NCBI RefSeq assembly: GCF_900184035.1
Contig: NZ_FXWP01000004.1
Coordinates: 1-64,000 of the forward strand
Length of the DNA stretch: 64,000 nt
From: Kosakonia pseudosacchari
GTDB taxonomy: Bacteria > Pseudomonadota > Gammaproteobacteria > Enterobacterales > Enterobacteriaceae
Direction: 5' to 3'
Below the pieces are notes generated by a model that ran no database searches, had not been told where the DNA came from, and saw only the letters and a list, made by a program, of their open reading frames with translations. Each line of letters opens with the position of its first letter. Within the stretch, counting starts at the first letter, position 1. The position numbers and the translations under genes were made by a program. Shown here in pieces: positions 21,267-31,619 of the stretch.

Positions 21267-21821
21267 ATGGAGTTCGCTTTTTATATCTGTGGCCTGGTCG
21301 CCATCCTGACGACGGTACGCGTGATTACGCATACCAATCCGGTACACGCGTTGCTGTATCTGATTGTGTCTCTGCTGGCGATTGCCGGGGTCTTCTTTTC
21401 GCTCGGCGCCTACTTCGCCGGGGCGCTGGAGATCATCGTCTACGCCGGGGCCATCATGGTGCTGTTTGTGTTTGTGGTGATGATGCTGAACCTCGGCAAT
21501 ACCGTGGTCGAGCAGGAGCGCAACTGGCTGTCGCCGCAAATCTGGATTGGCCCGGCGCTGCTCTCCGCAGTGCTGCTGGTAGTGATGATTTACGCCATCC
21601 TGGGCGTCAACGATCAGGGCATCGAGGGGACGGCGATTGGTGCGAAAGCAGTTGGCATTACGCTGTTTGGTCCTTACGTCCTGGCGGTGGAACTGGCTTC
21701 GATGCTGCTGCTGGCGGGGCTGGTTGTCGCTTTCCATCTGGGACGCGAAGACAGACCTGGCGAAGTGCTGAGTAATCGCACGGAAGACCGCGCGAAAAGA
21801 AAAACGGAGGAGCACGCATGA
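21267..21821 (+). CDS. nuoJ: NADH-quinone oxidoreductase subunit J
   Basis: A membrane subunit of 184 residues with about five hydrophobic segments, the first four within residues 1-110 and the last near 145-165. The segment [22 protein letters not shown] holds the conserved transmembrane helix 3 with a pi-bulge implicated in coupling (its core is [14 protein letters not shown]). The C-terminus is charged and cytoplasmic. AAGGAGAGGGGCA precedes the ATG at 21267. It overlaps nuoK by four bases. Confidence 0.96.
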   Translation: MEFAFYICGLVAILTTVRVITHTNPVHALLYLIVSLLAIAGVFFSLGAYFAGALEIIVYAGAIMVLFVFVVMMLNLGNTVVEQERNWLSPQIWIGPALLSAVLLVVMIYAILGVNDQGIEGTAIGAKAVGITLFGPYVLAVELASMLLLAGLVVAFHLGREDRPGEVLSNRTEDRAKRKTEEHA

Positions 21822-22120
21822 TCCCGTTGCAACATGGATTGATCCTCGCTGCGATTTTGTTTGTTTTGGGGCTGACCGGTCTGGTTATCCGCCGCAACCT
21901 GCTGTTTATGCTGATTGGGCTGGAAATCATGATTAACGCCGCTGCGCTGGCCTTTGTGGTCGCGGGTAGCTACTGGGGTCAGACCGACGGACAGGTGATG
22001 TACATTCTCGCCATTAGCCTCGCGGCTGCCGAAGCGAGCATTGGCCTGGCGTTGCTGCTGCAACTCCATCGTCGCCGCCAGAATCTGAATATCGATTCAG
22101 TAAGTGAGATGCGTGGATGA
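21818..22120 (+). CDS. nuoK: NADH-quinone oxidoreductase subunit K
   Basis: A 100-residue membrane subunit related to MrpC-type antiporter subunits. It has three hydrophobic helices. The two conserved membrane glutamates are seen in [15 protein letters not shown] (about residue 36) and [14 protein letters not shown] (about residue 72), both needed for proton translocation in E. coli. It overlaps both nuoJ (ATGA) and nuoL (ATGA). Confidence 0.97.
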   Translation: MIPLQHGLILAAILFVLGLTGLVIRRNLLFMLIGLEIMINAAALAFVVAGSYWGQTDGQVMYILAISLAAAEASIGLALLLQLHRRRQNLNIDSVSEMRG

Positions 22121-23958
22121 ACATGCTCGCCTTAACCATTATTTTTCCTTTTATTGGCTTTGTGCTGCTGGCGTTTTCCCGTGGCCGCTGGTCGGAAAAT
22201 GTTTCCGCAACCGTAGGTGTCGGGTCGATTGGTCTGGCTGCGCTGGTGACCGCGTATGCGGGCGTTGATTTCTTTAATCACGGTCAACAACCTTTCGCAA
22301 AACCGCTGTGGACGTGGATGGCGGTCGGTGATTTCAACATCGGCTTCAATCTGGTGCTGGACGGCCTCTCTTTGACCATGCTTTCCGTGGTCACCGGTGT
22401 CGGCTTCCTGATCCACATGTTCGCCTCATGGTATATGCGTGGTGAAGAAGGGTACTCCCGCTTCTTTGCCTATACCAACCTGTTTATCGCCAGCATGGTG
22501 GTACTGGTGCTGGCGGATAACTTGCTGCTGATGTACCTCGGCTGGGAAGGCGTGGGCCTCTGCTCCTATCTGCTGATTGGTTTCTACTACACCGATCCGA
22601 AGAATGGCGCCGCGGCGATGAAAGCGTTCGTCGTCACCCGCGTGGGTGACGTGTTCCTCGCTTTCGCACTGTTCATTCTTTACAACGAACTGGGCACGCT
22701 GAACTTCCGCGAAATGGTTGAACTGGCACCGCAGCACTTCGCCAACGGCAATAACATGCTGATGTGGGCGACGCTGATGCTGCTGGGCGGTGCGGTCGGT
22801 AAATCCGCGCAGTTGCCGTTGCAGACCTGGCTTGCGGACGCGATGGCTGGCCCGACCCCGGTTTCTGCGCTGATCCACGCGGCGACGATGGTTACCGCCG
22901 GTGTCTACCTGATTGCACGTACGCACGGTTTGTTCCTGTTAACACCGGAAGTGCTGCATCTGGTGGGTATTGTAGGTGCCGTAACGCTACTGATGGCAGG
23001 TTTCGCCGCGCTGGTGCAAACCGATATCAAACGTGTGCTCGCTTACTCCACCATGAGCCAGATTGGTTACATGTTCCTGGCGCTTGGTGTACAAGCCTGG
23101 GATGCGGCGATTTTCCACCTGATGACGCACGCGTTCTTTAAAGCGCTGCTGTTCCTCTCCTCCGGTTCAGTGATCCTCGCGTGTCATCACGAGCAGAACA
23201 TCTTCAAAATGGGTGGCCTGCGTAAGTCGATTCCGCTGGTGTACGCTTGCTTCCTGGTCGGTGGCGCGGCGCTGTCAGCGTTGCCGATGATCACCGCAGG
23301 CTTCTTCAGTAAAGACGAAATCCTTGCCGGTGCGGTAGCGAATGGTCATATCAATCTGATGATTGCAGGCCTGGTCGGTGCCTTTATGACATCGCTCTAT
23401 ACCTTCCGTCTGATTTTCATTGTTTTCCACGGAAAAGAACAAATCCACGCGCATGCAGGGAAGGGGATTACCCATCATCTGCCGCTGATCGTGCTGCTGG
23501 TGCTGTCTACCTTTGTTGGCGCGATGATCGTGCCGCCGCTGAAAGGCGTGTTGCCGGAAACCACCGAGCTTGCGCACAGCAGCGTCGTGATGCTGGAAGT
23601 GGCATCCGGTGCGGTAGCGATTATCGGTATCCTGCTGGCAGCATGGCTGTGGCTGGGTAACCGCACACTGGTGCATTCAATTGCCAACAGCGCAACGGGG
23701 CGTTTCTTCGGTACCTGGTGGTTCAATGCCTGGGGCTTCGACTGGCTTTACGATCGCGTCTTTGTGAAGCCATACCTCGGTATTGCATGGTTGCTGAAGA
23801 GCGATCCGCTGAATGCGCTGATGAACATCCCGGCGATCCTTTCCCGCTTCGCAGGCAAAGGTCTGCTGTTTAGCGAGAACGGTTACCTGCGCTGGTATGT
23901 GGCATCCATGAGCATTGGCGCGGTTGTCGTGCTGGCGCTGTTGATGGTATTGCGCTGA
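22117..23958 (+). CDS. nuoL: NADH-quinone oxidoreductase subunit L
   Basis: The distal antiporter-like proton pump of the complex I membrane arm, 613 residues as in E. coli. It has about 14 antiporter-fold hydrophobic segments plus the long lateral helix and anchoring helices near the C-terminus. Conserved elements are the glutamate in [20 protein letters not shown], the lysine in [19 protein letters not shown] followed by [15 protein letters not shown], and the second lysine segment [14 protein letters not shown]. It overlaps nuoK by four bases and is followed by the unusually long gap before nuoM. Confidence 0.97.
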   Translation: MNMLALTIIFPFIGFVLLAFSRGRWSENVSATVGVGSIGLAALVTAYAGVDFFNHGQQPFAKPLWTWMAVGDFNIGFNLVLDGLSLTMLSVVTGVGFLIHMFASWYMRGEEGYSRFFAYTNLFIASMVVLVLADNLLLMYLGWEGVGLCSYLLIGFYYTDPKNGAAAMKAFVVTRVGDVFLAFALFILYNELGTLNFREMVELAPQHFANGNNMLMWATLMLLGGAVGKSAQLPLQTWLADAMAGPTPVSALIHAATMVTAGVYLIARTHGLFLLTPEVLHLVGIVGAVTLLMAGFAALVQTDIKRVLAYSTMSQIGYMFLALGVQAWDAAIFHLMTHAFFKALLFLSSGSVILACHHEQNIFKMGGLRKSIPLVYACFLVGGAALSALPMITAGFFSKDEILAGAVANGHINLMIAGLVGAFMTSLYTFRLIFIVFHGKEQIHAHAGKGITHHLPLIVLLVLSTFVGAMIVPPLKGVLPETTELAHSSVVMLEVASGAVAIIGILLAAWLWLGNRTLVHSIANSATGRFFGTWWFNAWGFDWLYDRVFVKPYLGIAWLLKSDPLNALMNIPAILSRFAGKGLLFSENGYLRWYVASMSIGAVVVLALLMVLR

Positions 23959-24033
23959 GTTTGTTGGCTGGCTGAGTGCGCTTATCCGGCCTGCAAACGG
24001 AAAGAGAATTTTTAGAAATTCGTTGAAAATCTG

Positions 24034-24150
24034 GTCCGAATGGACAGGCGTTATCGGCGAAGTCAGAGTGGACACCGCCTGCGCAGAGCAACCGGAGCGT
24101 ACAGATGTACGTGAGGATTGCGAGCACAGCCGGGGTTCGCTATGACGAGC
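24034..24150 (+). repeat. Structured intergenic element between nuoL and nuoM
   Basis: The 234-base gap 23959-24192 breaks an otherwise tight operon. It contains CAGGCG (24045-24050) with CGCCTG (24076-24081), the perfect inverted repeat CGTAC-AGAT-GTACG (24098-24111), and a GC-rich segment continuing to about 24150. A REP-like CTTATCCGGCCTGCAAA lies nearer nuoL. It looks like one copy of a dispersed enterobacterial intergenic element. No second copy was noticed in this window, so the call is tentative. Confidence 0.4.
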
Positions 24151-24192
24151 AAGATAGCCTGAGACGGACTTAAACAAGGAACAAAAATCGCC

Positions 24193-25722
24193 ATGTTACT
24201 ACCCTGGCTAATTCTGATTCCCTTTATCGGCGGCTTCCTCTGCTGGCAGACCGAGCGCTTCGGCGTGAAGGTGCCGCGCTGGATCGCGCTGATCACCATG
24301 GGACTGACGCTGGCGCTTTCTCTGCAACTCTGGTTGCAGGGCGGCTATTCTCTGACGCAAGTCACCGGCCTTCCGCAGTGGCAGGAAACGTTCAAGCATG
24401 ACTGGATCCCACGGTTTGGCATTAGCATTCATCTGGCGATGGATGGTTTGTCGCTGCTGATGGTGGTGCTGACCGGCTTCCTCGGCGTGCTGGCGGTGCT
24501 CTGCTCCTGGCGTGAAATCGAGAAATATCAGGGCTTCTTCCACCTGAACCTGATGTGGATCCTCGGCGGCGTTATCGGCGTGTTCCTTGCCATCGACATG
24601 TTCCTGTTCTTCTTCTTCTGGGAAATGATGTTGGTGCCGATGTACTTCCTGATCGCGCTGTGGGGCCATAAAGCCTCCGACGGGAAGACGCGTATTACCG
24701 CTGCGACCAAGTTCTTCATTTATACCCAGGCAAGCGGTCTGGTCATGCTGATCGCCATCCTGGCGCTGGTGCTGGTGCACTACAACGCGACCGGGGTATG
24801 GACTTTCGCTTACGAAGATCTGCTGAAGACGCCAATGTCCGGCAATGTCGAATATCTGCTGATGCTCGGCTTCTTCATCGCCTTTGCGGTAAAAATGCCG
24901 GTGGTGCCGCTGCACGGCTGGCTGCCAGACGCGCACTCGCAGGCACCGACCGCCGGTTCTGTTGACCTCGCGGGGATCTTGCTGAAAACCGCTGCGTACG
25001 GTCTGCTGCGCTTCTCGCTGCCGCTGTTCCCGAACGCGTCGGCAGAGTTTGCACCTATCGCCATGTGGCTTGGCGTGATCGGTATTTTCTACGGCGCGTG
25101 GATGGCCTTCACCCAGACCGATATCAAACGTCTGATCGCGTACACCTCTGTGTCTCACATGGGCTTTGTACTGATTGCTATCTACACCGGCAGCCAGCTT
25201 GCTTACCAGGGCGCGGTGATTCAGATGATTGCCCACGGTCTTTCCGCTGCGGGTCTGTTTATTCTGTGCGGCCAGCTATACGAACGTCTGCATACGCGCG
25301 ATATGCGTATGATGGGCGGCTTGTGGAGCAAAATTAAGTGGCTGCCAGCGCTGTCAATGTTCTTTGCCGTCGCTACGCTTGGGATGCCGGGTACCGGTAA
25401 CTTCGTGGGTGAATTCATGATCCTGTTCGGCAGCTATCAGGTTGTGCCGGCGATCACGGTGATTTCTACCTTCGGCCTGGTGTTCGCGTCGGTCTACTCG
25501 CTGGCGATGCTGCATCGTGCTTACTTCGGCAAGGCGAAAAGCGAACTCGCTAATCAGGAACTGCGCGGTCTGTCGCTGCGCGAGCTGTTTATGATTCTGA
25601 TCCTGGTTGTGCTTCTGGTACTGCTTGGCTTCTATCCGCAGCCGATTCTGGATACATCGCACGCCGCGATGGGCAATATCCAGCAGTGGTTTGTTAATTC
25701 TGTTACTACTACAAGGCCGTAA
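24193..25722 (+). CDS. nuoM: NADH-quinone oxidoreductase subunit M
   Basis: An antiporter-like proton-pumping membrane subunit of 509 residues, as in E. coli. It has about 14 hydrophobic segments. Conserved charged residues are the glutamate in LFFFFWEMMLVPMYFLIALWG (core FFWEMMLVPMYF) and the lysine in FAVKMPVVPLHGWLPDAHSQAP. The family signature TDIKRLIAYTSVSHMGF follows. The start ATG 24193 has AAGGAACAAAAATCGCC upstream. It needs its own ribosome loading because of the 234-base gap after nuoL. nuoN follows after six bases. Confidence 0.97.
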   Translation: MLLPWLILIPFIGGFLCWQTERFGVKVPRWIALITMGLTLALSLQLWLQGGYSLTQVTGLPQWQETFKHDWIPRFGISIHLAMDGLSLLMVVLTGFLGVLAVLCSWREIEKYQGFFHLNLMWILGGVIGVFLAIDMFLFFFFWEMMLVPMYFLIALWGHKASDGKTRITAATKFFIYTQASGLVMLIAILALVLVHYNATGVWTFAYEDLLKTPMSGNVEYLLMLGFFIAFAVKMPVVPLHGWLPDAHSQAPTAGSVDLAGILLKTAAYGLLRFSLPLFPNASAEFAPIAMWLGVIGIFYGAWMAFTQTDIKRLIAYTSVSHMGFVLIAIYTGSQLAYQGAVIQMIAHGLSAAGLFILCGQLYERLHTRDMRMMGGLWSKIKWLPALSMFFAVATLGMPGTGNFVGEFMILFGSYQVVPAITVISTFGLVFASVYSLAMLHRAYFGKAKSELANQELRGLSLRELFMILILVVLLVLLGFYPQPILDTSHAAMGNIQQWFVNSVTTTRP

Positions 25723-25728
25723 ATCGCC

Positions 25729-27186
25729 ATGACGATAACTCCACAACACCTGATTGCGCTGCTGCCGCTGCTAATCGTCGGATTGACGGTGGTGGTTGTG
25801 ATGCTCTCCATTGCGTGGCGACGCAACCATTTTCTCAATGCCACGCTGTCGGTCATTGGCCTGAACGTCGCGCTGCTCTCTTTGTGGTTCGTCGGCCAGG
25901 CGGGGGCGATGGATGTCACCCCGCTGATGCGTGTCGATGGCTACGCCATGCTTTACACCGGGCTGGTACTGCTGGCGAGCCTCGCCACCTGCACCTTTGC
26001 CTATCCGTGGCTGGAAGGGTACAGCGATAACAAAGAAGAGTTTTATCTGCTGGTACTGATTGCCGCACTCGGCGGCATTTTGCTGGCGAACGCGAATCAC
26101 ATGGCGGCGCTGTTCCTCGGTATTGAGCTGATCTCTCTGCCGCTGTTCGGGCTGGTGGGCTACGCCTTCCGCCAGAAACGCTCGCTGGAAGCCAGTATCA
26201 AATACACCATTTTGTCCGCTGCCGCCTCCTCGTTCCTGCTGTTCGGTATTGCGCTGGTTTATGCGCAAACCGGTAACCTGTCGTTTGTCGCGATCGGTAA
26301 AAGCCTGGGCGAAGGCATGCTGCATGAACCGCTGCTGCTGGCGGGGCTGGGCATGATGATTGTCGGGCTTGGCTTTAAACTCTCGCTGGTGCCGTTCCAT
26401 CTGTGGACGCCGGACGTTTACCAGGGGGCGCCTGCACCGGTATCCACTTTCCTGGCTACCGCCAGCAAAATCGCCATTTTTGGCGTGGTGATGCGTCTGT
26501 TCCTCTACGCCCCGGTGGGTGAAAGTGAAGCGGTTCGCGTGGTTCTGGGTATCATCGCCTTCGTTTCCATCATCTTCGGTAACCTGATGGCGCTGAGCCA
26601 GACCAACATTAAACGTCTGCTGGGCTTCTCTTCTATTTCGCACCTGGGTTATCTGCTGGTGGCGCTGATTGCGCTGCAGGGCGGCCAGATGTCGATGGAA
26701 ACCGTCGGTGTTTACCTGGCCGGTTATCTGTTCAGCAGCCTTGGCGCGTTCGGTGTGGTCAGCCTGATGTCCAGCCCGTATCGTGGCCCGGATGCCGAAT
26801 CGCTTTACTCTTATCGTGGCCTGTTCTGGCACCGTCCAATCCTGTCTGCGGTAATGACGGTGATGATGCTGTCGCTGGCGGGGATCCCGATGACGCTGGG
26901 CTTTATCGGTAAGTTCTACATTCTGGCGGTCGGTGTTGAAGCGCATCTGTGGTGGCTGACGGCCGCGGTGGTGCTTGGCTCGGCGATTGGTTTGTACTAC
27001 TACCTGCGCGTAGCGGTGAGTCTCTACCTGAACGCGCCGCAACAGTTGAACCGCGATGCACCGTCTAACTGGGCTTATAGCGCAGGCGGGATTGTGGTAC
27101 TTATCTCCGCGTTGCTGGTGCTGCTGTTAGGTATCTATCCGCAGCCGCTGATCAGCATCGTTCAACTGGCGATGCCGATGATGTAA
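25729..27186 (+). CDS. nuoN: NADH-quinone oxidoreductase subunit N
   Basis: The third antiporter-like proton pump of the membrane arm and last gene of the operon. It is 485 residues, the long form with an N-terminal extension. It has about 14 hydrophobic segments. The conserved lysine is in [20 protein letters not shown], followed by [15 protein letters not shown], and the [20 protein letters not shown] segment matches NuoL and NuoM. It is followed within 20 bases by a strong bidirectional terminator shared with cheV. Confidence 0.97.
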   Translation: MTITPQHLIALLPLLIVGLTVVVVMLSIAWRRNHFLNATLSVIGLNVALLSLWFVGQAGAMDVTPLMRVDGYAMLYTGLVLLASLATCTFAYPWLEGYSDNKEEFYLLVLIAALGGILLANANHMAALFLGIELISLPLFGLVGYAFRQKRSLEASIKYTILSAAASSFLLFGIALVYAQTGNLSFVAIGKSLGEGMLHEPLLLAGLGMMIVGLGFKLSLVPFHLWTPDVYQGAPAPVSTFLATASKIAIFGVVMRLFLYAPVGESEAVRVVLGIIAFVSIIFGNLMALSQTNIKRLLGFSSISHLGYLLVALIALQGGQMSMETVGVYLAGYLFSSLGAFGVVSLMSSPYRGPDAESLYSYRGLFWHRPILSAVMTVMMLSLAGIPMTLGFIGKFYILAVGVEAHLWWLTAAVVLGSAIGLYYYLRVAVSLYLNAPQQLNRDAPSNWAYSAGGIVVLISALLVLLLGIYPQPLISIVQLAMPMM

Positions 27187-27204
27187 GCCTGGAAACAGGT
27201 AAAG

Positions 27205-27233
27205 AAAAACCGCCGGTATCGGCGGTTTTTTTA
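27205..27233. terminator. Bidirectional terminator of nuoN and cheV
   Basis: AAAAACCGCC (27205-27214) and GGCGGTTTTT (27221-27230) pair perfectly over 10 bp around a 6-base loop. T runs follow on both strands, so it can end both the nuo operon and convergent cheV. Confidence 0.93.
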
Positions 27234-27261
27234 TGGGCTAACTTAAATAAGCGTGGAACGA

Positions 27262-28287
27262 TTACTTCGCCAGCAGCGGGGTAGATGTTATCTGATGGTG
27301 GCTAATCAGCGGGCCGCGAATATTATTCGCCGCGCGATCCAGCACTTCCTGAATCACGGACGAGAGTTCGTTAATCTCGAACTTCGCCACGTAACCGTCT
27401 GCCTGCACCTTACGTACGTGATCTTCGTTGGCGCTACCGGAAAGCGACGAGTGGATCACCACCGGGATGTTTTTCAGACGCGGATCGGTTTTGATCAGAC
27501 GCGTTAAGGTAAACCCGTCCATCTCCGGCATCTCAAGGTCGGTCAACACCATTGAGATCTTATCGCTGATTGGAATGCCTTCCGCATCGGCCTGTTGCGC
27601 CAGTTTCTGGATTTTCTCCCACGCATCTTTACCGGTGATATGCATATCACTGGGGATCTGCATGGCGTTAAGCCCTTTTTCCAGCATGGCGCGCGCCACT
27701 TTGGAATCTTCCGCCACAATGGCAACAGAACCCGGCTTCAGATTGAATTTCTTGTCCGGTACATGCTCACCGTGAACGTCATGATCCGCAGGCACGATGT
27801 CATACAGGATCTGCTCAACATCCAGCACCATTGCCAGGTTGTTGGTATCCTTGTCGTCATCCAGGCAGGCAATACTGGTGATATAGCGACCATTGATCGC
27901 TTTTTCGGCCGTGTGCACCTGTTTCCAGTCCAGGCGAATAATATTTTCCACGGACTCAACGGCAAACGCCTGCACGCTACGGGCATATTCCGTAATCAGT
28001 AGGATGTTCAGGCCGCTTGCAGGCTTACAACCCGCTACGGCGGCGAGATCAATCACCGGGATCACCTGATCGCGAATGTTGACCATCCCCATCAGCGGAG
28101 CTTTCATCCCTGCGGGACGGGTAAAGGTGGGCATCGGTACGATTTCGCGTAGCTTAAACACGTTGATGCCAAATAACTCGGATTTGGTGGCATCTAACGA
28201 TGTGCCAAGGCGAAACAGCAACAGCTCAAACCGGTTCGACAGAGTAAGATTCGCCCTGTCATCGATGTCTTTCTGGAAATTGTCCAT
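27262..28287 (-). CDS. cheV: Chemotaxis coupling protein CheV
   Basis: A fusion of a CheW coupling domain (about residues 30-165, including GINVFKLREIVPMP and MGMVNIRDQVIPVIDL) with a response-regulator receiver domain (about 195-325). The likely phosphorylated residue is Asp250 in VLTDLEMPEMDG, with acidic residues in IVAEDSKVARAML. It couples chemoreceptors to CheA, with adaptation tuned by phosphorylation. Salmonella has a homologue at this position; E. coli K-12 lacks it. I chose the second of two tandem ATG codons (28285-28287, MDNFQKDID) because GAGGG is five bases upstream of it. A sigma-28-type promoter lies just upstream, so control by the flagellar cascade is likely. Confidence 0.93.
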   Translation of the reverse strand: MDNFQKDIDDRANLTLSNRFELLLFRLGTSLDATKSELFGINVFKLREIVPMPTFTRPAGMKAPLMGMVNIRDQVIPVIDLAAVAGCKPASGLNILLITEYARSVQAFAVESVENIIRLDWKQVHTAEKAINGRYITSIACLDDDKDTNNLAMVLDVEQILYDIVPADHDVHGEHVPDKKFNLKPGSVAIVAEDSKVARAMLEKGLNAMQIPSDMHITGKDAWEKIQKLAQQADAEGIPISDKISMVLTDLEMPEMDGFTLTRLIKTDPRLKNIPVVIHSSLSGSANEDHVRKVQADGYVAKFEINELSSVIQEVLDRAANNIRGPLISHHQITSTPLLAK

Positions 28288-28322
28288 CATGCCCTCAAAT
28301 AGGAAATGCCTGCGTATATCTA

Positions 28323-28349
28323 TTATCGGCATGGTGGAGAAAAAATAGA
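28323..28349 (-). promoter_or_regulatory. Sigma-28 (FliA) type promoter of cheV
   Basis: On the minus strand the -10 element GCCGATAA (plus-strand 28323-28330) matches the FliA consensus at 8 of 8 positions. Eleven bases upstream lies TCTATTTT (28342-28349), which matches the -35 TAAAGTTT at 5 of 8. The spacing is exactly the consensus 11. The predicted start is about 30 bases before the cheV ATG. Confidence 0.75.
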
Positions 28350-28364
28350 GTGCCTAAATTAAAA

Positions 28365-29282
28365 TCAAATGTGAACTACCGCAAAATCCTCAGCCAATGT
28401 CGTTTGCGAAAAGTACGTTTTACACTCGGCGAGCATCGCCTGGCCGCCCTGTTCGTCATAACGTGAACTGAGATGGGTAATCACCAGTTTTTTTGCACCG
28501 GCATCGGCGGCGAGCTGTGCCGCCTGGCGGGTTGAGCTGTGCCCCCGGCTGTTCGCTTTTTCCTCCATTGCCTGCTCAAGCGTGGCTTCATGCACCAGCA
28601 AATCAACGCCTTGCGCCAGTTCCAGTGCGGCCTGGCAGGGCGCGGTGTCGCCAAAAATCGCCACTTTTTTCCCACTTTCTGCCGGGGCAAGATAATCCGC
28701 GCCATTAATGATGCGCCCGTCAGGCAACGTGACGGTTTTCCCCTCTTTTAATTGCTGGAACAGCGGCCCTGCCGGGATGCCTTGTGCTTTTAACGCCGCC
28801 GCATTCAGCGCGCCGGGTTTATCATGTTCTTCAATACGGTAGCCGTAGCACTCCACCGGGTGCGACAGAGGGTAAGCGGTCACCTTGCGCAAACCATCAT
28901 CAACTACCAGCCCCGGCGTCACTTCCTCAATCGTCAGCGGGTAATCGGTCCATGAACCGCTAAGCCGCAGCGTGGTTTCCACAAACTCGCGGATCCCTTT
29001 CGGGCCGTAAATCTGCAGCGGCTGAACATTGCCGGCCATGGAGCGACTGCATAGCAACCCAGGCAGACCGAAAAGATGATCGCCATGCAGATGAGTAATA
29101 AAAATTTTATCGAGTTTGCCAGGGTGAAAGACGGTGCGCAGCATCTGGTGCTGGGTTCCTTCGCCGCAATCAAACAGCCAAAGCCCGGCGCGGGTTGGGT
29201 GTTGTAAATTGAGCAGCATCGCCGTGACATTACGCGCCCGTGTAGGTACGCCCGCAGAGGTGCCTAAGAAAATCAGTTCCAC
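28365..29282 (-). CDS. rbn: Ribonuclease BN / tRNase Z family nuclease
   Basis: A zinc-dependent metallo-beta-lactamase-fold nuclease (ElaC, RNase BN, RNase Z), acting on tRNA 3' ends and other RNAs in the cytoplasm. The 305-residue product has the N-terminal [18 protein letters not shown] and the metal-binding HxHxDH motif in [14 protein letters not shown] (residues about 62-75). Further ligands are in [19 protein letters not shown], and the C-terminal ITHLSSRY. The length equals E. coli ElaC. It is divergent from elaA over 62 bases and lies upstream of cheV, which has its own promoter. Confidence 0.95.
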   Translation of the reverse strand: MELIFLGTSAGVPTRARNVTAMLLNLQHPTRAGLWLFDCGEGTQHQMLRTVFHPGKLDKIFITHLHGDHLFGLPGLLCSRSMAGNVQPLQIYGPKGIREFVETTLRLSGSWTDYPLTIEEVTPGLVVDDGLRKVTAYPLSHPVECYGYRIEEHDKPGALNAAALKAQGIPAGPLFQQLKEGKTVTLPDGRIINGADYLAPAESGKKVAIFGDTAPCQAALELAQGVDLLVHEATLEQAMEEKANSRGHSSTRQAAQLAADAGAKKLVITHLSSRYDEQGGQAMLAECKTYFSQTTLAEDFAVVHI

Positions 29283-29344
29283 AATCTTTGCCCGAATGAA
29301 AAAGAATCTAGTATAACGAGGTCACTATAAATGAGGAGAACAAC

Positions 29345-29806
29345 ATGATCCGCTGGCAGGATGTGCACCATGGTGAACTGACCGTTCCTGAGCTGTATGC
29401 GTTACTGAAATTGCGCTGCGAAGTGTTTGTGGTTGAGCAGGCTTGCGCGTATCTGGATGTGGATGGTGATGACCTGGTGGGCGAGAACCGCCATATTCTC
29501 GGCTGGAAAGGCGACGAACTGGTGGCGTATGCGAGGATTCTGAAAAGTGATGATGATTTCTCACCCGTTGCTATCGGTCGGGTGATTGTCAGCGCGCAGG
29601 TTCGCGGCGAAAAACTGGGCTATCAGTTGATGGAGCGCGCAGTGCTTTCCTGCGAGCAACACTGGCCGCAGCACGCGCTCTACCTGGGTGCGCAGGCGCA
29701 TCTGCAATCCTTCTATGCGCATTTTGGTTTTCAACCCGTTACCGATGTGTATGACGAAGATGGTATCGCGCATATCGGGATGGCGCGCGAGATCCGCCAG
29801 GCGTAA
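29345..29806 (+). CDS. elaA: GNAT-family acetyltransferase ElaA
   Basis: A 153-residue GCN5-related N-acetyltransferase, the same length as E. coli ElaA; its physiological substrate is not known. The acetyl-CoA site is GRVIVSAQVRGEKLGYQLME (core VSAQVRGEKLGYQL, Q/R-x-x-G-x-G/A type), followed by the C-terminal strand segment LGAQAHLQSFYAHFGF. AGGAG lies close upstream of ATG 29345. It is divergent from rbn and 53 bases upstream of elaB. Confidence 0.9.
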   Translation: MIRWQDVHHGELTVPELYALLKLRCEVFVVEQACAYLDVDGDDLVGENRHILGWKGDELVAYARILKSDDDFSPVAIGRVIVSAQVRGEKLGYQLMERAVLSCEQHWPQHALYLGAQAHLQSFYAHFGFQPVTDVYDEDGIAHIGMAREIRQA

Positions 29807-29859
29807 CCGGCGAGCGTTGTCTATAGTTAGCGGACAGGTGCATAACATGGAGATAACAG

Positions 29860-30165
29860 ATGGCATATCATTCTTATGAATCACATATTGATGACGACCT
29901 GACCCTGCTGAGCGAAACGCTGGAAGAAATTCTCCGCTCATCGGGCGACCCCGCAGATCAAAAGTACATTGAGTTGAAGGCCCGTGCCGAACAGGCGCTG
30001 CATGAAGTGAAAAACCGCGTCAGCAGCGCATCGGATACCTACTACTACCGTGCCAAAAAAGCCGTCTACCGCGCAGACGACTATGTGCATGAAAAACCGT
30101 GGCAGGGCATTGGTGCCGGTGCCGCAGTTGGCCTGGTGCTTGGTCTGCTGTTAGCCCGCCGCTAA
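29860..30165 (+). CDS. elaB: C-tail anchored stress protein ElaB (DUF883)
   Basis: A 101-residue DUF883-family protein. It has a long charged, probably coiled-coil region (about residues 10-75) and one C-terminal hydrophobic segment, GAGAAVGLVLGLLLARR, that would anchor it in the inner membrane. The family members ElaB, YqjD and YgaM associate with ribosomes in stationary phase in E. coli. The ATG follows GGAGATAACAG. It precedes menF by 87 bases, and a TATACT hexamer at 30219-30224 may be a separate menF promoter. Confidence 0.92.
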   Translation: MAYHSYESHIDDDLTLLSETLEEILRSSGDPADQKYIELKARAEQALHEVKNRVSSASDTYYYRAKKAVYRADDYVHEKPWQGIGAGAAVGLVLGLLLARR

Positions 30166-30252
30166 CGTTTCGCTTCCCCTCCCTGGAAGGGGGTACTGTT
30201 ATTACGCTAAGTACCCCGTATACTATGTGGTTTTTAACAGGGAGGGGCTCGC

Positions 30253-31548
30253 GTGTACTCCATTTCCTCGGCGCTTTCACACTTACACCGCTGCCTGACT
30301 GACGACATTCCCCGCTCGTCAGGATTCTGCTTTTTTGATGCACCTTTCCCGTTAAACGACGCTTTTGATCCCCTGACCTGGCTTGCCAGCCAGCGCATGT
30401 GGCCGCAATTTTACTGGCAGCAACGTAGCGGCGATGACGAAGCCGCCGCGCTTGGCGCATTGCGCCGTTTCTCTTCTTTACCCCTGGCGCAACAGTTCTT
30501 ACAGCAATGCGCGGAAGATGTCCGCGTCTGGGGGCTTAACGCCTTTGATCCCACGCAGGGCGAACTGTTTTTACCGCGTCTGGAGTGGCGACGGGAAGCC
30601 GGTCACGCCTTTCTGCGCGTGTACCTTTTCAGCGAGACTTCCCTGCGTGATGACGCGCAGCGCGCGCTCGCGTTGCTTTCCGCGCTGGTTGAATCGACAC
30701 CGCTGCAAAATATGCAGCAGACGTGCCTTGAGCAGCATCACATCCCCGAGCGCGATGGCTGGCGCGCGCTGATTGCGCAGGCCTTGCAAACGCTTGAAAG
30801 CGGTGAGCTGGATAAAGTCGTGCTCGCCCGCGCAACGGATTACCATTTTGCCCGCGCGGTGGACGCCGCCGCGCTGATGGCTGCCAGCCGTCGCCTCAAT
30901 CATCACTGTTTTCATTTCATGATGGCGTTTAATGCGCAGACGGCCTTTTTAGGCTCAACGCCGGAGCGGTTGTGGCGTCGGCGTGGCAGTGCCTTACGCA
31001 CGGAAGCGCTGGCCGGAACGGTTGCAAATCATGACGATGACCAGCAGGCGCAACAGCTTGCCGACTGGTTAATGGCGGATGATAAAAACCAGCGTGAAAA
31101 TATGCTGGTGGTGGAAGATATCTGCCAGCGTTTACAGCAGCAAACCGGTGCGCTGGAAGTGCTGCCGCCGAAGGTGGTCCGGCTGCGTAAAGTGCAGCAT
31201 CTTCGCCGCTGTATCTGGACTGACCTGCAATCGCCGGATGACGCGCTCTGCCTGCAAATGCTCCAGCCGACAGCGGCAGTTGCGGGATTGCCACGTCGTG
31301 AAGCGCGGGCATTTATTACGCGTCATGAGCCTTTTCAGCGCGAGTGGTATGCCGGTTCGGCGGGGTATCTTTCGCGGCAACAGAGCGAGTTCTGCGTTGC
31401 TTTGCGTTCGGCAAAAATTGATGGCACTACCGTACGTCTTTACGCCGGGGCGGGTATTGTTTCCGGTTCAGACGCGGATCAAGAGTGGCAGGAAATTGAG
31501 AACAAAGCGGCGGGATTGCGATCATTATTACAACTTAGTCACGCATAA
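30253..31548 (+). CDS. menF: Isochorismate synthase MenF
   Basis: Converts chorismate to isochorismate, the first committed step to menaquinone. The 431-residue product has the chorismate-binding fold, most conserved in the C-terminal two thirds. The general-base lysine is in [12 protein letters not shown], and conserved segments [22 protein letters not shown], the metal-ligand glutamates in [14 protein letters not shown], and [20 protein letters not shown] follow. The start is GTG at 30253, after GGAGGGG. It heads the men operon, separated from menD by 71 bases. Confidence 0.95.
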   Translation: MYSISSALSHLHRCLTDDIPRSSGFCFFDAPFPLNDAFDPLTWLASQRMWPQFYWQQRSGDDEAAALGALRRFSSLPLAQQFLQQCAEDVRVWGLNAFDPTQGELFLPRLEWRREAGHAFLRVYLFSETSLRDDAQRALALLSALVESTPLQNMQQTCLEQHHIPERDGWRALIAQALQTLESGELDKVVLARATDYHFARAVDAAALMAASRRLNHHCFHFMMAFNAQTAFLGSTPERLWRRRGSALRTEALAGTVANHDDDQQAQQLADWLMADDKNQRENMLVVEDICQRLQQQTGALEVLPPKVVRLRKVQHLRRCIWTDLQSPDDALCLQMLQPTAAVAGLPRREARAFITRHEPFQREWYAGSAGYLSRQQSEFCVALRSAKIDGTTVRLYAGAGIVSGSDADQEWQEIENKAAGLRSLLQLSHA

Positions 31549-31619
31549 CCGACTCATATCAAAAATACATAGTTCCTGATTATTTATACTACGCCGTAAT
31601 ATTGATACCGGACAAATTC

